Shown: positions 36,124-45,353 of the stretch, one piece after another
Layout: each line of letters starts with the position of its first letter
Numbering within the stretch: position 1 is the first letter of the stretch
NCBI GenBank assembly: GCA_016711265.1
Contig: JADJTI010000006.1
Location: 1 to 64,000, forward strand
Direction of reading: 5' to 3'
Length of the DNA: 64,000 nt
From: Austwickia sp.
GTDB lineage: Bacteria; Actinomycetota; Actinomycetes; Actinomycetales; Dermatophilaceae
Position numbers and translations under genes: made by a program
Notes under the pieces: generated by a model
What the model saw: only the letters and a program-made list of their open reading frames with translations
Database searches by the model: none
Told to the model about the DNA's origin: nothing

Positions 36124-37027
36124 CGGCTGCGCCGACCGGCGGCAGGCCGCTGAGGCGAGCACTCGCCGTTCCGGCAGGTTCTGCCAGCAACTCCAGCACG
36201 GTCGCCAGCCCGTCCTGCTGAACGTGACCGGTCACCAGATCCGACACCGCCTTGACCTCATCCGGAGCATTACCCATGGCCACGCCGCAGGCTGCCCATG
36301 AGAGCATCTCCAGGTCGTTGCGCTGGTCACCGACCGCCAGCGTGCGCCGCTTGGCGATCCCGAGGCGGGAACGCACCCGTTCCAGCGCGGAGGCCTTGCT
36401 CACGCCCTCGGCGGCGATGTCCATCCAGGCGGTGAACCCCACCGCGTAGTTCACCCCGTGCAGGCCCAGCCGTTGCGCCATCTCGACGAAATCCTGCGCC
36501 GTGCCGGTCGGTGAGCGGAACGTCACCCGGGTCGCCGGCCGGGATGCCAGCTCCTCCCAGGAGTCGACGATGCGGATCTCGCCTTCGAGTTCGCCCGGCC
36601 CGAAGTCGGAGCAGACGTCGAATCCCCGGCCGAGGACTTCGACAGCGATCTGCGCGCCCGGCCACGCGGCGCGGAGCCGGTGCAGCACCGGGCCGGGATC
36701 GAAGGTCTCGGTCCGCAGCACCCGATACCCGTCCGGGATCCGGGGGTCCAGGGCGATGGTGACGGCGCCGTTGCTGCACACCGCGTACCCGCGCTGCAGG
36801 CCCAGGTCCGCCAGGACCGGGAGGGCCCCCAGGACGGAGCGACCGGTGGCGATCACCACGTGGTGGCCGGCGGCGGCGGTCGCCGCGACGGCCTCCCGGG
36901 TTCGCGTGGTCAGGGTGCCGTCGTGGTGGACGGTGGTGCCGTCGATGTCCAGTGCGACCAGCCGGGGCCCCGCTCCGGTAGCCAGGCGGGTCGGCCAATC
37001 TGAGTCGCCGAAGTGTCGGGCGCGCAT
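36089..37027 (-). CDS. HAD-superfamily phosphatase, Cof type
   Basis: HAD IIB phosphatases remove phosphate from sugar phosphates or nucleotides. The 312-residue protein has motif I LVALDIDGTTV (nucleophile D in D-x-D, residues about 24-34), motif II VVIATGRS, a cap domain (about 90-190) and motif IV LAVGDQRNDLEMLSWA. ATG 37027 gives a short extra leader before motif I; a ribosome-binding site GGAGGAAAC lies just before. Its substrate is open. The C-terminus after residue 285 (ARLSGLPPVGAAAQADVSYV) is not part of the fold. Confidence 0.88.
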   Translation of the reverse strand: MRARHFGDSDWPTRLATGAGPRLVALDIDGTTVHHDGTLTTRTREAVAATAAAGHHVVIATGRSVLGALPVLADLGLQRGYAVCSNGAVTIALDPRIPDGYRVLRTETFDPGPVLHRLRAAWPGAQIAVEVLGRGFDVCSDFGPGELEGEIRIVDSWEELASRPATRVTFRSPTGTAQDFVEMAQRLGLHGVNYAVGFTAWMDIAAEGVSKASALERVRSRLGIAKRRTLAVGDQRNDLEMLSWAACGVAMGNAPDEVKAVSDLVTGHVQQDGLATVLELLAEPAGTASARLSGLPPVGAAAQADVSYVTSA

Positions 37028-37404
37028 GTTTCCTCCTCCATGCCGGCGCGCCGCTCGTGGAACCGCCGGTCACCTGCCCGTGAAGGGGATGACCGGCGTC
37101 GATCCACGTACCCGGACCCGTGTCCGGTCGCGCTCGGCTCGTTTCTTCTCTCGTGTCCCCCTCATCAACGCCGCAGGACACGCTTTTGTTCACCGTGAGT
37201 GTCACCGTGCCAGGACCGGATCATCTCCTCGACGTCCACGAGGCTGCCGCGAAGCAAAGAGTTGACGACCTATCGGCGACCACAGCCCTCCCACGAGGAC
37301 GACGCGTCGGGCACCCGAAGAGTTTTCGTCGCAGACCGACGATGAGTGCGCCAGACGGCTCGACATCGAGCCATCTGGCGCACCTAGGACGTCGGCAACG
37401 GGGA
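37028..37404. other. Intergenic region between ABC permease and HAD gene
   Basis: This 377-base stretch holds the HAD promoter on its right side and the terminator hairpin of the permease gene at 37347-37382 on its left. Between them I see no gene with a ribosome-binding site. Confidence 0.4.
37347..37382 (-). terminator. Terminator-like hairpin after the ABC permease gene
   Basis: TGCGCCAGACGGCTCG (37347-37362) pairs with CGAGCCATCTGGCGCA (37367-37382) with one mismatch and a four-base loop ACAT. It lies 22 bases past the permease stop on the minus strand. A T-tract is not evident. Confidence 0.65.
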
Positions 37405-38682
37405 TCAGTCGGCGGTCCGCAAGACCTCGCGCAGCGTCGACCGGCCACCGGTCCGCATCACCGAACGGCGGTACAACCGCTCCCCGAGCATGACCGTGCC
37501 GAACGCGAAGACCATGGTGATGGCCAGTGCGATGGCCGCCTCCCACCAGCTCGCGGTCCCGTTCATCAACCGCATCGGCATCGTGACCGTGGAGAACACC
37601 GGCAGGTAGGAGCTGATTACCAGCCAGGTGCCGGTGGCGCTGATGCCCGCGAAGAGGACCACGACCAGCAGGATCGTCATGGGTGTGGTGGTGGACTGCA
37701 GATCCTCGCTCCGGCTGGCCAGCGACCCGGCGACGGCCCACACACACGCCAGCGACAGGAACCCGACCAGGAAGAAGACCAGGAACCAGCCGGTCGGACC
37801 ACTGATCATCCCCAGGTAGGAGCGGTACTGGGTGAACGACAACCCGATCAGCGCCACACCGACGTACAGGATCATCTGGCCCACGGCGAGGATCGTGTTG
37901 CCGACCACCTTGCCGATCAGGAGCTGCCGGATGGGGATGGCGGTGGCCAGGATCTCCACCACGCGCGACTGCTTCTCTTCCACGACGCTCTGAGCGATGC
38001 CCATCCCGAACATCAGGGCGGCCATGTAGAAGAGCATCGCGAACACGAAGCCGGTGATCATCCGGACTCCCTCGGCATGAGATTGCTCCTGACCGTCAGC
38101 CCCCTTGAGCAGGTCGGTGCGCAAATCCGTCCCCCGGGACACCGTGTCCCACGAGGTGCCCGCCGCGGCGAGGTTCTCCTGGAGCGCAGTGCGGCGCACC
38201 ACCTCGGACAGGTACAGCGACAGTTTGGTGTCGGTCCGGGTGTCGCTGGTCAACGTCCAGCCGTTCGCGGTCCGGTGCAGGTAGGCCTGCGCGTCCCCGG
38301 ACGTGAGCGCAGCTCGGGCCGCCGCGTCGTCGGGGTAGGTGGCGGCAGTGACCGAGTGAGGCTCCTGGGCCGCCGCGACCTGGGCGCCGGCGGCGGTGAC
38401 GACCGCGGCGGCCGCCTGGTCCACCACGGCCACCTTCGAGGTGGACTCACGGGACGCCATGAACGCGTTGAAACCCATCGCCCCCAGCAGCAGCACCAGG
38501 GTCAACCCGGTACCGATGAGGAAGTTGCGGTCGGTCAGTTTGACCACCATCTCCCGTACGGTGACCAGCGACCAGGGCTGCCCGCCGCCGGTTCCCACGG
38601 GGCCGAGGGTGGTGCTGGCGGTCTCCGGAGTCGACGTCGAGCGACCGGAGGAACGGCGGGGGTTGCGGGTGCCGATGCTCAT
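37405..38682 (-). CDS. ABC-2 type transporter permease
   Basis: The 425-residue membrane protein has one N-terminal helix (LIGTGLTLVLLLGAMGFNAF), a large extracytoplasmic loop of about 150 residues, then a five- or six-helix domain with the NatB/ABC-2 motif VEEKQSRVVEILATAIPIRQ near 275-295. The next gene's ATPase supplies energy. Start ATG 38682 overlaps the ATPase stop by ATGA. The substrate may be an antimicrobial or sodium as in NatAB; the neighbouring two-component system suggests envelope stress. Confidence 0.88.
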   Translation of the reverse strand: MSIGTRNPRRSSGRSTSTPETASTTLGPVGTGGGQPWSLVTVREMVVKLTDRNFLIGTGLTLVLLLGAMGFNAFMASRESTSKVAVVDQAAAAVVTAAGAQVAAAQEPHSVTAATYPDDAAARAALTSGDAQAYLHRTANGWTLTSDTRTDTKLSLYLSEVVRRTALQENLAAAGTSWDTVSRGTDLRTDLLKGADGQEQSHAEGVRMITGFVFAMLFYMAALMFGMGIAQSVVEEKQSRVVEILATAIPIRQLLIGKVVGNTILAVGQMILYVGVALIGLSFTQYRSYLGMISGPTGWFLVFFLVGFLSLACVWAVAGSLASRSEDLQSTTTPMTILLVVVLFAGISATGTWLVISSYLPVFSTVTMPMRLMNGTASWWEAAIALAITMVFAFGTVMLGERLYRRSVMRTGGRSTLREVLRTAD

Positions 38683-39560
38683 GACGCCACCTCTCGGTAG
38701 ATCTCGGACAGGGACGGCACCAGGGCGGCGTACTCGCGGATCCCGCCGCGCTGCAGCGCCGCAGCGAGCATGGGCTGCTCGGCGGCGGGGTCGATGATCT
38801 CCACGATGGCGGTCGCGCTTTCCACGTCGGCGACGTGGATGCCCGGCACCTGCCGGAGCCATCCGGCGTCCCCGCCGAGCACCAGCCGGTGCCGCAGGGT
38901 GCCGGTCGCGCGCAGCTCATCCGCCGTACCCTGGGCCGCCACCCGGCCCTTGGCCAGAATGATGAGGTGGTCGCAGAGCCGGTCGACCAGGTCGAGTTGA
39001 TGGGAGCTGAACAGCACCGGTACGCCGGCGCACGCGTGCTCGCGCAGGACGTCGGCCATCGCGTCCACCGCCATCGGGTCCAACCCCGAGAAGGGCTCGT
39101 CCAGGATCAGGCAGGTGGGCTGCGACATCACCGAGGCGATGATCTGGACCCGCTGCTGGTTGCCCAACGACAATGTCTCGACCTTGGCCTTGGCGCGTTC
39201 GGCGAGACCGAACCGTTCCAGGTGGGCAGTCGCCGAGGCGCGGGCGGCGCTCGCCGTGAGGCCGTGCAGCCTGCCCAGGTAAATGAGCTGGTCCAGCACC
39301 GGCTGCTTGGGGTAGAGGCCGCGCTCCTCCGGCATGTAGCCGAACCGTTTGCGGTCGGCGGCGGTGATCGGATGCCCGGCCCAGCGGACTTCGCCGCCGT
39401 TCATGGCCAGCACCCCCATGATCATCCGCATCGTGGTGGTCTTGCCGGCGCCGTTTCCGCCCACGAATCCGGTGAGCGAGCCGGCGGCCACCTGGAAGCT
39501 CACCCGGTCGACGGCGACCAGGTCGCCGTACCGTCTGGTCACCTCGGTGAGTTCAAGCAT
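38679..39560 (-). CDS. ABC transporter ATP-binding protein
   Basis: The 293-residue ATPase has Walker A GGNGAGKTTT, a signature with unusual residues LSLGNQQRVQIIASVMSQP in place of LSGGQ, and Walker B CLILDEPFSGLDPMAVDAM. The N-Q variant of the signature is typical of the NatA-like group in actinobacteria. ATG 39560 has AGGAG five bases before; a GTG two codons upstream is less likely. It is 168 bases downstream of the response regulator and coupled to the permease. Confidence 0.9.
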   Translation of the reverse strand: MLELTEVTRRYGDLVAVDRVSFQVAAGSLTGFVGGNGAGKTTTMRMIMGVLAMNGGEVRWAGHPITAADRKRFGYMPEERGLYPKQPVLDQLIYLGRLHGLTASAARASATAHLERFGLAERAKAKVETLSLGNQQRVQIIASVMSQPTCLILDEPFSGLDPMAVDAMADVLREHACAGVPVLFSSHQLDLVDRLCDHLIILAKGRVAAQGTADELRATGTLRHRLVLGGDAGWLRQVPGIHVADVESATAIVEIIDPAAEQPMLAAALQRGGIREYAALVPSLSEIYREVAS

Positions 39561-39728
39561 GCGCACTCCTGACGTTCACGGCGTCCGAAGGTTCGGCCGC
39601 CCACGACCTCTACGCTCTCACCGTCGCCACCAGCACGGATCCGCCCTCGGTGGGAACCAGGGCCCCCTGGCGGGGGACCGCACGCGGGCGGTCCGGCTGG
39701 CCGGCTCCGTCCCGCGGGGGAGGACGCC

Positions 39729-40547
39729 TCAGTCGCCCGGACGGACCAGTCCCGCCTGGAACGCCAGCACGACCGCCTGAACCCGGTCTCGCAGATGGAG
39801 TTTGCCCAAACAGCTGCTCACGTGGGTCTTGATGGTGGCCTCCCCGAGAAACAGCCGTTGGGCGATCTCCGCATTGCTGAGTCCCTGAGCCACCAGAACC
39901 AGGACCTCGCGTTCCCGGTCGGTCAGCCGAGCCACGTCCCGCGCGTACGGATTGGGTGCCTCGCCTCCCGCAGCGGAGGAGTTGGTCGCCGAGCCGGCCG
40001 CCGAGCTGGTCGACGGGTGGGCCGGAGGCCCCGTCGACGGCCCCGTCGACGGCCCTGCCGACAGTCCGGTCAACTCCGCGGACCCCGGTTGACCGGCCAC
40101 CATCTGCTGGATCACCCGCCGCGTCACCTCCGGCGCCAGCAGTGCGTGACCATGACCGACCGACCGGACGGCGTCCACCAAGTGATCGGGATCGGCGTTC
40201 TTGAGCAGGAACCCGCTGGCCCCCGCCCGCAGCGCCTCGAACAGGTAGTCATCCCGGTCGAACGTGGTCAGGATGATGACTTTGCCCAGCCCTTCGGCGA
40301 CGATCTGCGCGGTCGCCGAGATCCCGTCCAGCACCGGCATCTCGACGTCCATCAGGATCACGTCGGGCCGCAGGGTGCGCGCCAGCTCGATGGCCGCGGC
40401 GCCGTGCGGGGCCTGGCCGACCACCTCCAGGTCCTCTTCGACCGACAGGATCAGCGCGAAACCCGAACGCACCAGCTGCTGGTCGTCGACCAGCAGCACC
40501 CGAAGCCGGTCCGATTCGGTGCTGTCCTCACCCGGTACGGCGGACAT
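39729..40547 (-). CDS. Two-component response regulator, NarL/LuxR family
   Basis: The 272-residue protein has a receiver (RVLLVDDQQLVRSGFALILS, phosphorylation Asp in VILMDVEMPVLDG, conserved Lys in GFLLKNADP) and a LuxR helix-turn-helix (LTDREREVLVLVAQGLSNAE then IAQRLFLGEATIKTHVS). The linker between them (GLSAGPSTGPSTGPPAHPST and onward, about 40 residues) is unusually long and Ser/Thr/Pro-rich. It overlaps the sensor kinase by 20 bases. It likely controls the ABC genes that follow. Confidence 0.93.
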   Translation of the reverse strand: MSAVPGEDSTESDRLRVLLVDDQQLVRSGFALILSVEEDLEVVGQAPHGAAAIELARTLRPDVILMDVEMPVLDGISATAQIVAEGLGKVIILTTFDRDDYLFEALRAGASGFLLKNADPDHLVDAVRSVGHGHALLAPEVTRRVIQQMVAGQPGSAELTGLSAGPSTGPSTGPPAHPSTSSAAGSATNSSAAGGEAPNPYARDVARLTDREREVLVLVAQGLSNAEIAQRLFLGEATIKTHVSSCLGKLHLRDRVQAVVLAFQAGLVRPGD

Positions 40548-42018
40548 CGGGACCCCCCGTCGTCAGCATGGCGGACCCCGGGTCGAGGTCGGCTCCGTAG
40601 GCGTGGAGGGCCGGCTCCAGCGGGAACCTGACCCGCACCCGGTAGCCGCCCACAAGTCGGGGGCCCAGTTCCACCGAGCCCTGGTGGCTGGCGATCCGCT
40701 CGCGCATCCCGAGCAGCCCTAGCCCGCTGCCCGAGGTGGCGCCGCGCGGTCTCCCGTCGTCGACGACCTCGGCCTCGGCGTGCGTGCCGTCGACCCGGAC
40801 CACGACCACCGCCCGCCGCGCCGTGGAGTGCTTGCGCACGTTGGACAGCGCCTCCTGGACGATGCGGTAGATGGACATCCCGATGGCCGCGGACACCTGC
40901 CTGGCGGCCCCCGGGGTCTGCTCCACCAGCTCGTACGTCGGCTCGAACCCCGTGCTCGCCGCCTGGGCCACCAGCTCGGGCAGCTGCGCCAGCCCCGGTT
41001 CCGGGGACCGTCCGCGCTCGGTGGCCGCCAGGGCGCCCTGGGACGTGCCGGTGCTCTGCGCGGCCCGCACCACCTCGACCCCGCGCAGCGCGCCCAGCAA
41101 GGACCGCATCTCGCCCACCGCCTGCCGGGAGGATTCCTCCACCGCTCCCAGCGCTTGCGCCGCCGCCTCGGGGTCCCGGGACAGCACCCGGCGCGCTGCC
41201 GCCGCTTGGACACCCATCACGGACACGTGATGGGCCACCACGTCGTGCAGCTCCCGGGCGATCCGCAGCCGCTCGTCCACGACCGCCCGGTCCCGCAGTT
41301 CGACGGCCTGCTCGGTGATGGTCGCAGCCTGCGCGCTCACCGTGGCCATCCGCTTGGCGGCCCGCCAGGACAGCTGGCCCCACAGGATCCCGCCGAGGAT
41401 GTACCCCAGGTTCATCAACGACCCGTAGAGCACCGAGGCGACCATCGGCGGCAGCAGTCCCGGCTGGTCGCCGTCCTTGGGCAGGTACTCGGTCATCATC
41501 GTGGTGAACGTGTACATCCATGCCAGCTGCCCGAAGACCAGCACGAACAGCGCCACGAGCAGCCCGACCAGGGCACGCCGGTTGCGGGCCCAGCCGACCC
41601 CCCCGACCAGCGAAGCCAGGTAGACGATCAGCATGGTGAACTGATTGCCGACCGAGGGCCACCAGGCCGTCGCGGCGAGCATGTGCAATTGGATGATGAC
41701 CATCGAGGCCAGTGGGCGGGTCCGGCGCCAGATCAGCGGGACGACGCCGACCACCATCGCGACGTACTGCATCCACAGCGGGCTCTCGATCGTCTGGAAC
41801 GCCCCGAGGCTGCGGGTCAGTTCCATGCCCACGGCCGTGAGCGCCAGGACCCCGGCGGCGATCCAGACATCCCGACGCTGCTGCGCGGCGGTGGGACGGG
41901 GCCGCTGCCACGGATCGTCGACGGCGAAGAACGTGCCGATCCCTTCCGCGACGCTGCGCCGGGAAGGCGCCGGGGTCGACCCCGGCGGCGGCTCGGGGCG
42001 CTGCGCGGAGACATTCAC
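40528..42018 (-). CDS. Sensor histidine kinase, NarL-partner type
   Basis: The 496-residue protein has five or six membrane segments between residues 50 and 205 with almost no extracytoplasmic domain, so the signal is probably sensed in the membrane. The dimerisation/phosphoacceptor block is LRIARELHDVVAHHVSVMGV (H about 262), with catalytic-domain motif GSGLGLLGMRERIA near 440. Its start is two bases after the serS stop. It works with the overlapping response regulator. The similarity to LiaS/DesK-type intramembrane sensors is inference from topology. Confidence 0.92.
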   Translation of the reverse strand: MNVSAQRPEPPPGSTPAPSRRSVAEGIGTFFAVDDPWQRPRPTAAQQRRDVWIAAGVLALTAVGMELTRSLGAFQTIESPLWMQYVAMVVGVVPLIWRRTRPLASMVIIQLHMLAATAWWPSVGNQFTMLIVYLASLVGGVGWARNRRALVGLLVALFVLVFGQLAWMYTFTTMMTEYLPKDGDQPGLLPPMVASVLYGSLMNLGYILGGILWGQLSWRAAKRMATVSAQAATITEQAVELRDRAVVDERLRIARELHDVVAHHVSVMGVQAAAARRVLSRDPEAAAQALGAVEESSRQAVGEMRSLLGALRGVEVVRAAQSTGTSQGALAATERGRSPEPGLAQLPELVAQAASTGFEPTYELVEQTPGAARQVSAAIGMSIYRIVQEALSNVRKHSTARRAVVVVRVDGTHAEAEVVDDGRPRGATSGSGLGLLGMRERIASHQGSVELGPRLVGGYRVRVRFPLEPALHAYGADLDPGSAMLTTGGPDVRRTG

Positions 42019-42020
42019 GA

Positions 42021-43352
42021 TCAGGTCCCGGGCGGGGTGAGCCGGTCGGTCCCCAGGTAGGGCTGCAGGGCCGCGGGGATCGCCACCGAACCGTCGGCCT
42101 GCTGATGGTTCTCCAGCAACGGCACCAACCAGCGCGGTGAGGTGGTCAGCGTGCCGTTGAGGGTGGCCACGATCCGGGTCCCGCCCTCGCCGCGCTCGCG
42201 GATGTTCAACCTGCGAGCCTGGTACGTCGTGCAGTTCGACGTCGACGTGACCTCGCGGTACTTGCCCTGGGTGGGCACCCAGGCCTCACAGTCGAACTTG
42301 CGCGCGGCCGGACCACCCAGGTCGCCTGCCGCCACGTCGATCACCCGATAGGGCAGCTCCATGGCGTCGAGCATGTCCCGCTCGAAACTCAGCAGCCGCT
42401 CGTGCTCGGCAACAGCGTCCTCCGGTCGGCAGTACAGGAACATCTCGACCTTCTGGAACTGATGCACCCGGATGATCCCGCGAGTGTCTTTGCCGTAGGT
42501 CCCAGCCTCCCGGCGGTAGCAGGTGGAGGGCGCGACGTACCGTTTGGGGCCTGCCGACAAGTCCACGATCTCCTGGGCGTGATACCCCGCCAGCGCCACC
42601 TCCGAGGTGCCGGTCAGGTACAGGTCGTCGGCGGCCAACCGGTACACCTCGTCGGCATGGGCGTCCAGGAACCCCGCCCCGGCCATCACCGCCGGGTTGA
42701 CGAGCGTGGGCACGGACAGTTGCACGAACCCCCACGCATGCGCCTTGGCCAAGGCCAGGTTCATCAGCGCCGACTCCAGCCGGGCGCCCGGTCCGACCAG
42801 GTAGTAGAACCGAGACTGGGCGACCTTCACCCCCCGGGCCAGGTCCAGCCCGCCCAGTCCCTCCAGGACGTCGACGTGATCCTTGGGCTCGAACCCCTCG
42901 GCGGCGAAATCCCGGGGGGTGCCGTAGGTCGCCAGGACCACGTAGTCGTCTTCGCCGCCGGCCGGGATGCCGTCGACGATGACGTTGGGGATCGTCCGGG
43001 CCAGCGCGTCGAGCTCGGCCTGGGCCGTGGACGCGGCCGACTCCAGGTCCTTGACCTGCGCGGACACCTCCGCTGCCGCGGCCCGCGCGGCGTCGGCCTC
43101 GGCCTCCAGGGCAGCCAGGTCGGCAGCCGGGGCACCGGTCTTGCGGGCCGCACCCAGGCGGCCCATCAGCGCCCCGACGTCCTTGCTGATCTGCTTCTGC
43201 CGAGCCCGCGCGGACTCGAAGTGCGCCAGGGTGGTGCGGCGCTGCCGATCGGCCGCGAGCACGGCGTCGACCACCGCCTCGTCCTCCCCCCGGGCCCGCT
43301 GGGAGGCACGAACCCGGTCCGGGTCGTCGCGGAGCACGTTGATGTCGATCAC
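42021..43352 (-). CDS. serS: Seryl-tRNA synthetase
   Basis: SerRS charges tRNA-Ser. The 443-residue protein has the N-terminal coiled-coil arm (residues about 30-105, rich in Ala/Glu: EAEADAARAAAAEVSAQVKD), class II motif 2 in CYRREAGTYGKDTRGIIRVH and motif 3 near the C-terminus in IVATLNGTLTTSPRWLVPLL. The TSNCTTYQARRLNIR block is the serine-specific loop. ATG 43352 is the natural start (MIDINVLRDDP). It is followed within two bases by a histidine kinase, an unusual operon partner. Confidence 0.97.
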   Translation of the reverse strand: MIDINVLRDDPDRVRASQRARGEDEAVVDAVLAADRQRRTTLAHFESARARQKQISKDVGALMGRLGAARKTGAPAADLAALEAEADAARAAAAEVSAQVKDLESAASTAQAELDALARTIPNVIVDGIPAGGEDDYVVLATYGTPRDFAAEGFEPKDHVDVLEGLGGLDLARGVKVAQSRFYYLVGPGARLESALMNLALAKAHAWGFVQLSVPTLVNPAVMAGAGFLDAHADEVYRLAADDLYLTGTSEVALAGYHAQEIVDLSAGPKRYVAPSTCYRREAGTYGKDTRGIIRVHQFQKVEMFLYCRPEDAVAEHERLLSFERDMLDAMELPYRVIDVAAGDLGGPAARKFDCEAWVPTQGKYREVTSTSNCTTYQARRLNIRERGEGGTRIVATLNGTLTTSPRWLVPLLENHQQADGSVAIPAALQPYLGTDRLTPPGT

Positions 43353-43437
43353 GCGGCCAGGGTATCCGGCCGGTACGACACCGCCCCAATAGTGGCGTCG
43401 ACCAGCGCGGACGTGCTTCCTCGGCTACCGTCGAAGC

Positions 43438-44523
43438 ATGGATAACGGATCGTGGGCGATGGTGGTGTGGCTGGTGGTCACCATCGCGGTCATCGCCGCT
43501 ATCGCGGTGATCGCTCGCCGTCGTACGTCGATCCGCAGCACCCGCGACGCGGACCCACCGGCCGCCGTACCGGAGCCGGTCGACGCCCCCATCCCCCTGG
43601 GGCCACCCCGTCGCGCCGCGATCATCGTCAACCCCACCAAGTTCGACAATGTCGAGTCGGTCCGCGAGACGCTGACCCAGGTCTGTCAGCGTTCCGGGTG
43701 GGAAGAGCCGCTGTGGCTGGAGACCAGCGCCGAGGACCCGGGCACCGGTCAAGCCGAGGAGGCCGTGCGCGAGGGCGTCGACCTGGTCTGCCCGCTCGGC
43801 GGTGACGGGACGGTACGCGCGGTCGCGGCCGCCCTGGTGGACACCACCACCCCCCTGGGGTTGCTGCCCGGGGGCACCGGCAACCTGCTGGCCCGCAACC
43901 TCGACCTGCCGGTGGACTCCCTCGAGGAGGCCATGCTCATCGCCCTGAACGGCCAGGACCGGCGCATCGACGTCGGCACCGTCAACGTCACCGTGCCCAA
44001 CGAGACCCAGACCAAACCCAAGGACTACATCTTCCTGATCGTCGCGGGCATCGGCTTCGACGCCGAGGTGATGGCCGACGCCCCCGAGGAGCTCAAGGCG
44101 CAAGTCGGGTGGGCCGCGTATGTCGTGAGCGGAATGAAGAAGCTGAACGGCCGGCGCTTCGGGGTCGACCTGCGGGTCGATGATGGACCCGTCGAGCACC
44201 GCAGGGTGCGCACCCTGATGGTCGGCAACTGCGGACGCCTGCAGGGCGGGGTCGAACTGCTGCCCGACGCCGAACTGGACGACGGCTTGCTGGACACGGT
44301 GATCCTGGCCCCGCAGGGCGTGGTCGGCTGGGCGGCCGTGACCGCCCGCATCGTGACCAAGACCCGCTCGGGGCACAAGAGGGTCGCACACCGGCAATGT
44401 CGCACGATCGACCTGTTCCTCGACTCCGGCCAGGAGTTGCAGCTCGACGGTGACCCGATCGGGCCCGCTCACGTCTTGAAGTTCGCGGTCCGCCCGGCCA
44501 GCCTCACGGTGCGCGTTGGGTGA
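43438..44523 (+). CDS. Diacylglycerol kinase-family lipid kinase
   Basis: The 361-residue protein has an N-terminal membrane anchor (MVVWLVVTIAVIAAIAVIAR) and a diacylglycerol kinase catalytic domain: RRAAIIVNPTKFDN, the GGDGT loop in VCPLGGDGTVRAVAAALV near 115 and LGLLPGGTGNLLARNLDLP near 140. It phosphorylates a lipid hydroxyl or long-chain alcohol. It is divergent from serS and followed, with eight bases overlap, by a PAP2-type phosphatase, so kinase and phosphatases of lipid phosphates sit together. Confidence 0.9.
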   Translation: MDNGSWAMVVWLVVTIAVIAAIAVIARRRTSIRSTRDADPPAAVPEPVDAPIPLGPPRRAAIIVNPTKFDNVESVRETLTQVCQRSGWEEPLWLETSAEDPGTGQAEEAVREGVDLVCPLGGDGTVRAVAAALVDTTTPLGLLPGGTGNLLARNLDLPVDSLEEAMLIALNGQDRRIDVGTVNVTVPNETQTKPKDYIFLIVAGIGFDAEVMADAPEELKAQVGWAAYVVSGMKKLNGRRFGVDLRVDDGPVEHRRVRTLMVGNCGRLQGGVELLPDAELDDGLLDTVILAPQGVVGWAAVTARIVTKTRSGHKRVAHRQCRTIDLFLDSGQELQLDGDPIGPAHVLKFAVRPASLTVRVG

Positions 44524-45271
44524 GACCACCGCGCAGGGCCGCGCGGGCCGTACCCGCCGTCACTGGTCGGCTCGGGACCTCGGGCGCGCCCTGGCGCCCC
44601 GGCTGGCTCGAAGCATCGCGGCCGCCGCGCTGACCTGCCTCCCGGTCGGTGTCGCGGCGGTGCTGGTGCGGACCCAGTGGGACCCGCTGATCTCCGCGGA
44701 TCGTGCGGCGATCGCCGCCGCCACCGACCTCACCCGGGATCATCCGGGGCTGCGGGACGCGCTGATCGCGTGGCAGGAGGTCTTCCTGCCCTGGCATGTG
44801 TACGCCGCCGCCGTGCCGGTCCTGGCGTGGGTCTGGTCTCGGGGGCTCCGGGGGCGGGCGATCTGGGGATTCATCACGATGATGGTCGGCTGGAACCTCG
44901 GCCTCGACGTGAAGCTCCTGGTGCAGCGCGCCCGGCCGCTGCTGGAGGACCCGGTCTCCAGCGCGCCCGGTTTCAGTTTTCCCTCGGGCCACGCCTTCAA
45001 CGTGGCGATGGCGGCGACGACGTGCGTGGTGCTGATGTGGCCGCTGATGGGCTCCAGGTTCGCCCGGCTCGCCGTGTCGGCGCTGGCCGCGGTCCTGATC
45101 GTGGTCACCGCGCTGGACCGGGTCTACCTGGGGGTGCACTTCCCCAGCGACGTCGTGGCCGGCGTACTGCTGGCCCTGGGTCTGGTGGCGGCCTCATGGG
45201 TGGGGTTCATGCACCAACCGAACCCGGCCCGGTCGACGGCCCCGCCAGGCCCGCCCCCGGAGACGGTCTGA
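44516..45271 (+). CDS. PAP2-superfamily membrane phosphatase (first copy)
   Basis: The 251-residue protein has six membrane segments and the PAP2 phosphatase signature: KLLVQRARP, FSFPSGHAFNVAMAATTCVV (the histidine after PSG) and DRVYLGVHFPSDVVAGVLLA. It dephosphorylates phosphatidate, undecaprenyl or similar lipid phosphates outside the membrane. The start is uncertain: TTG 44516 (overlapping the upstream kinase by 8 bases) fits the frame but has no clear ribosome-binding site. Confidence 0.85.
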   Translation: MGETTAQGRAGRTRRHWSARDLGRALAPRLARSIAAAALTCLPVGVAAVLVRTQWDPLISADRAAIAAATDLTRDHPGLRDALIAWQEVFLPWHVYAAAVPVLAWVWSRGLRGRAIWGFITMMVGWNLGLDVKLLVQRARPLLEDPVSSAPGFSFPSGHAFNVAMAATTCVVLMWPLMGSRFARLAVSALAAVLIVVTALDRVYLGVHFPSDVVAGVLLALGLVAASWVGFMHQPNPARSTAPPGPPPETV

Positions 45272-45353
45272 GCACACCCCCGCGCGATTGCCCGTCTCTG
45301 CGCACGCCGAACTGCTGGTGCGACGCCGAACCGCCCCGAGGAAGAAGGACCGC

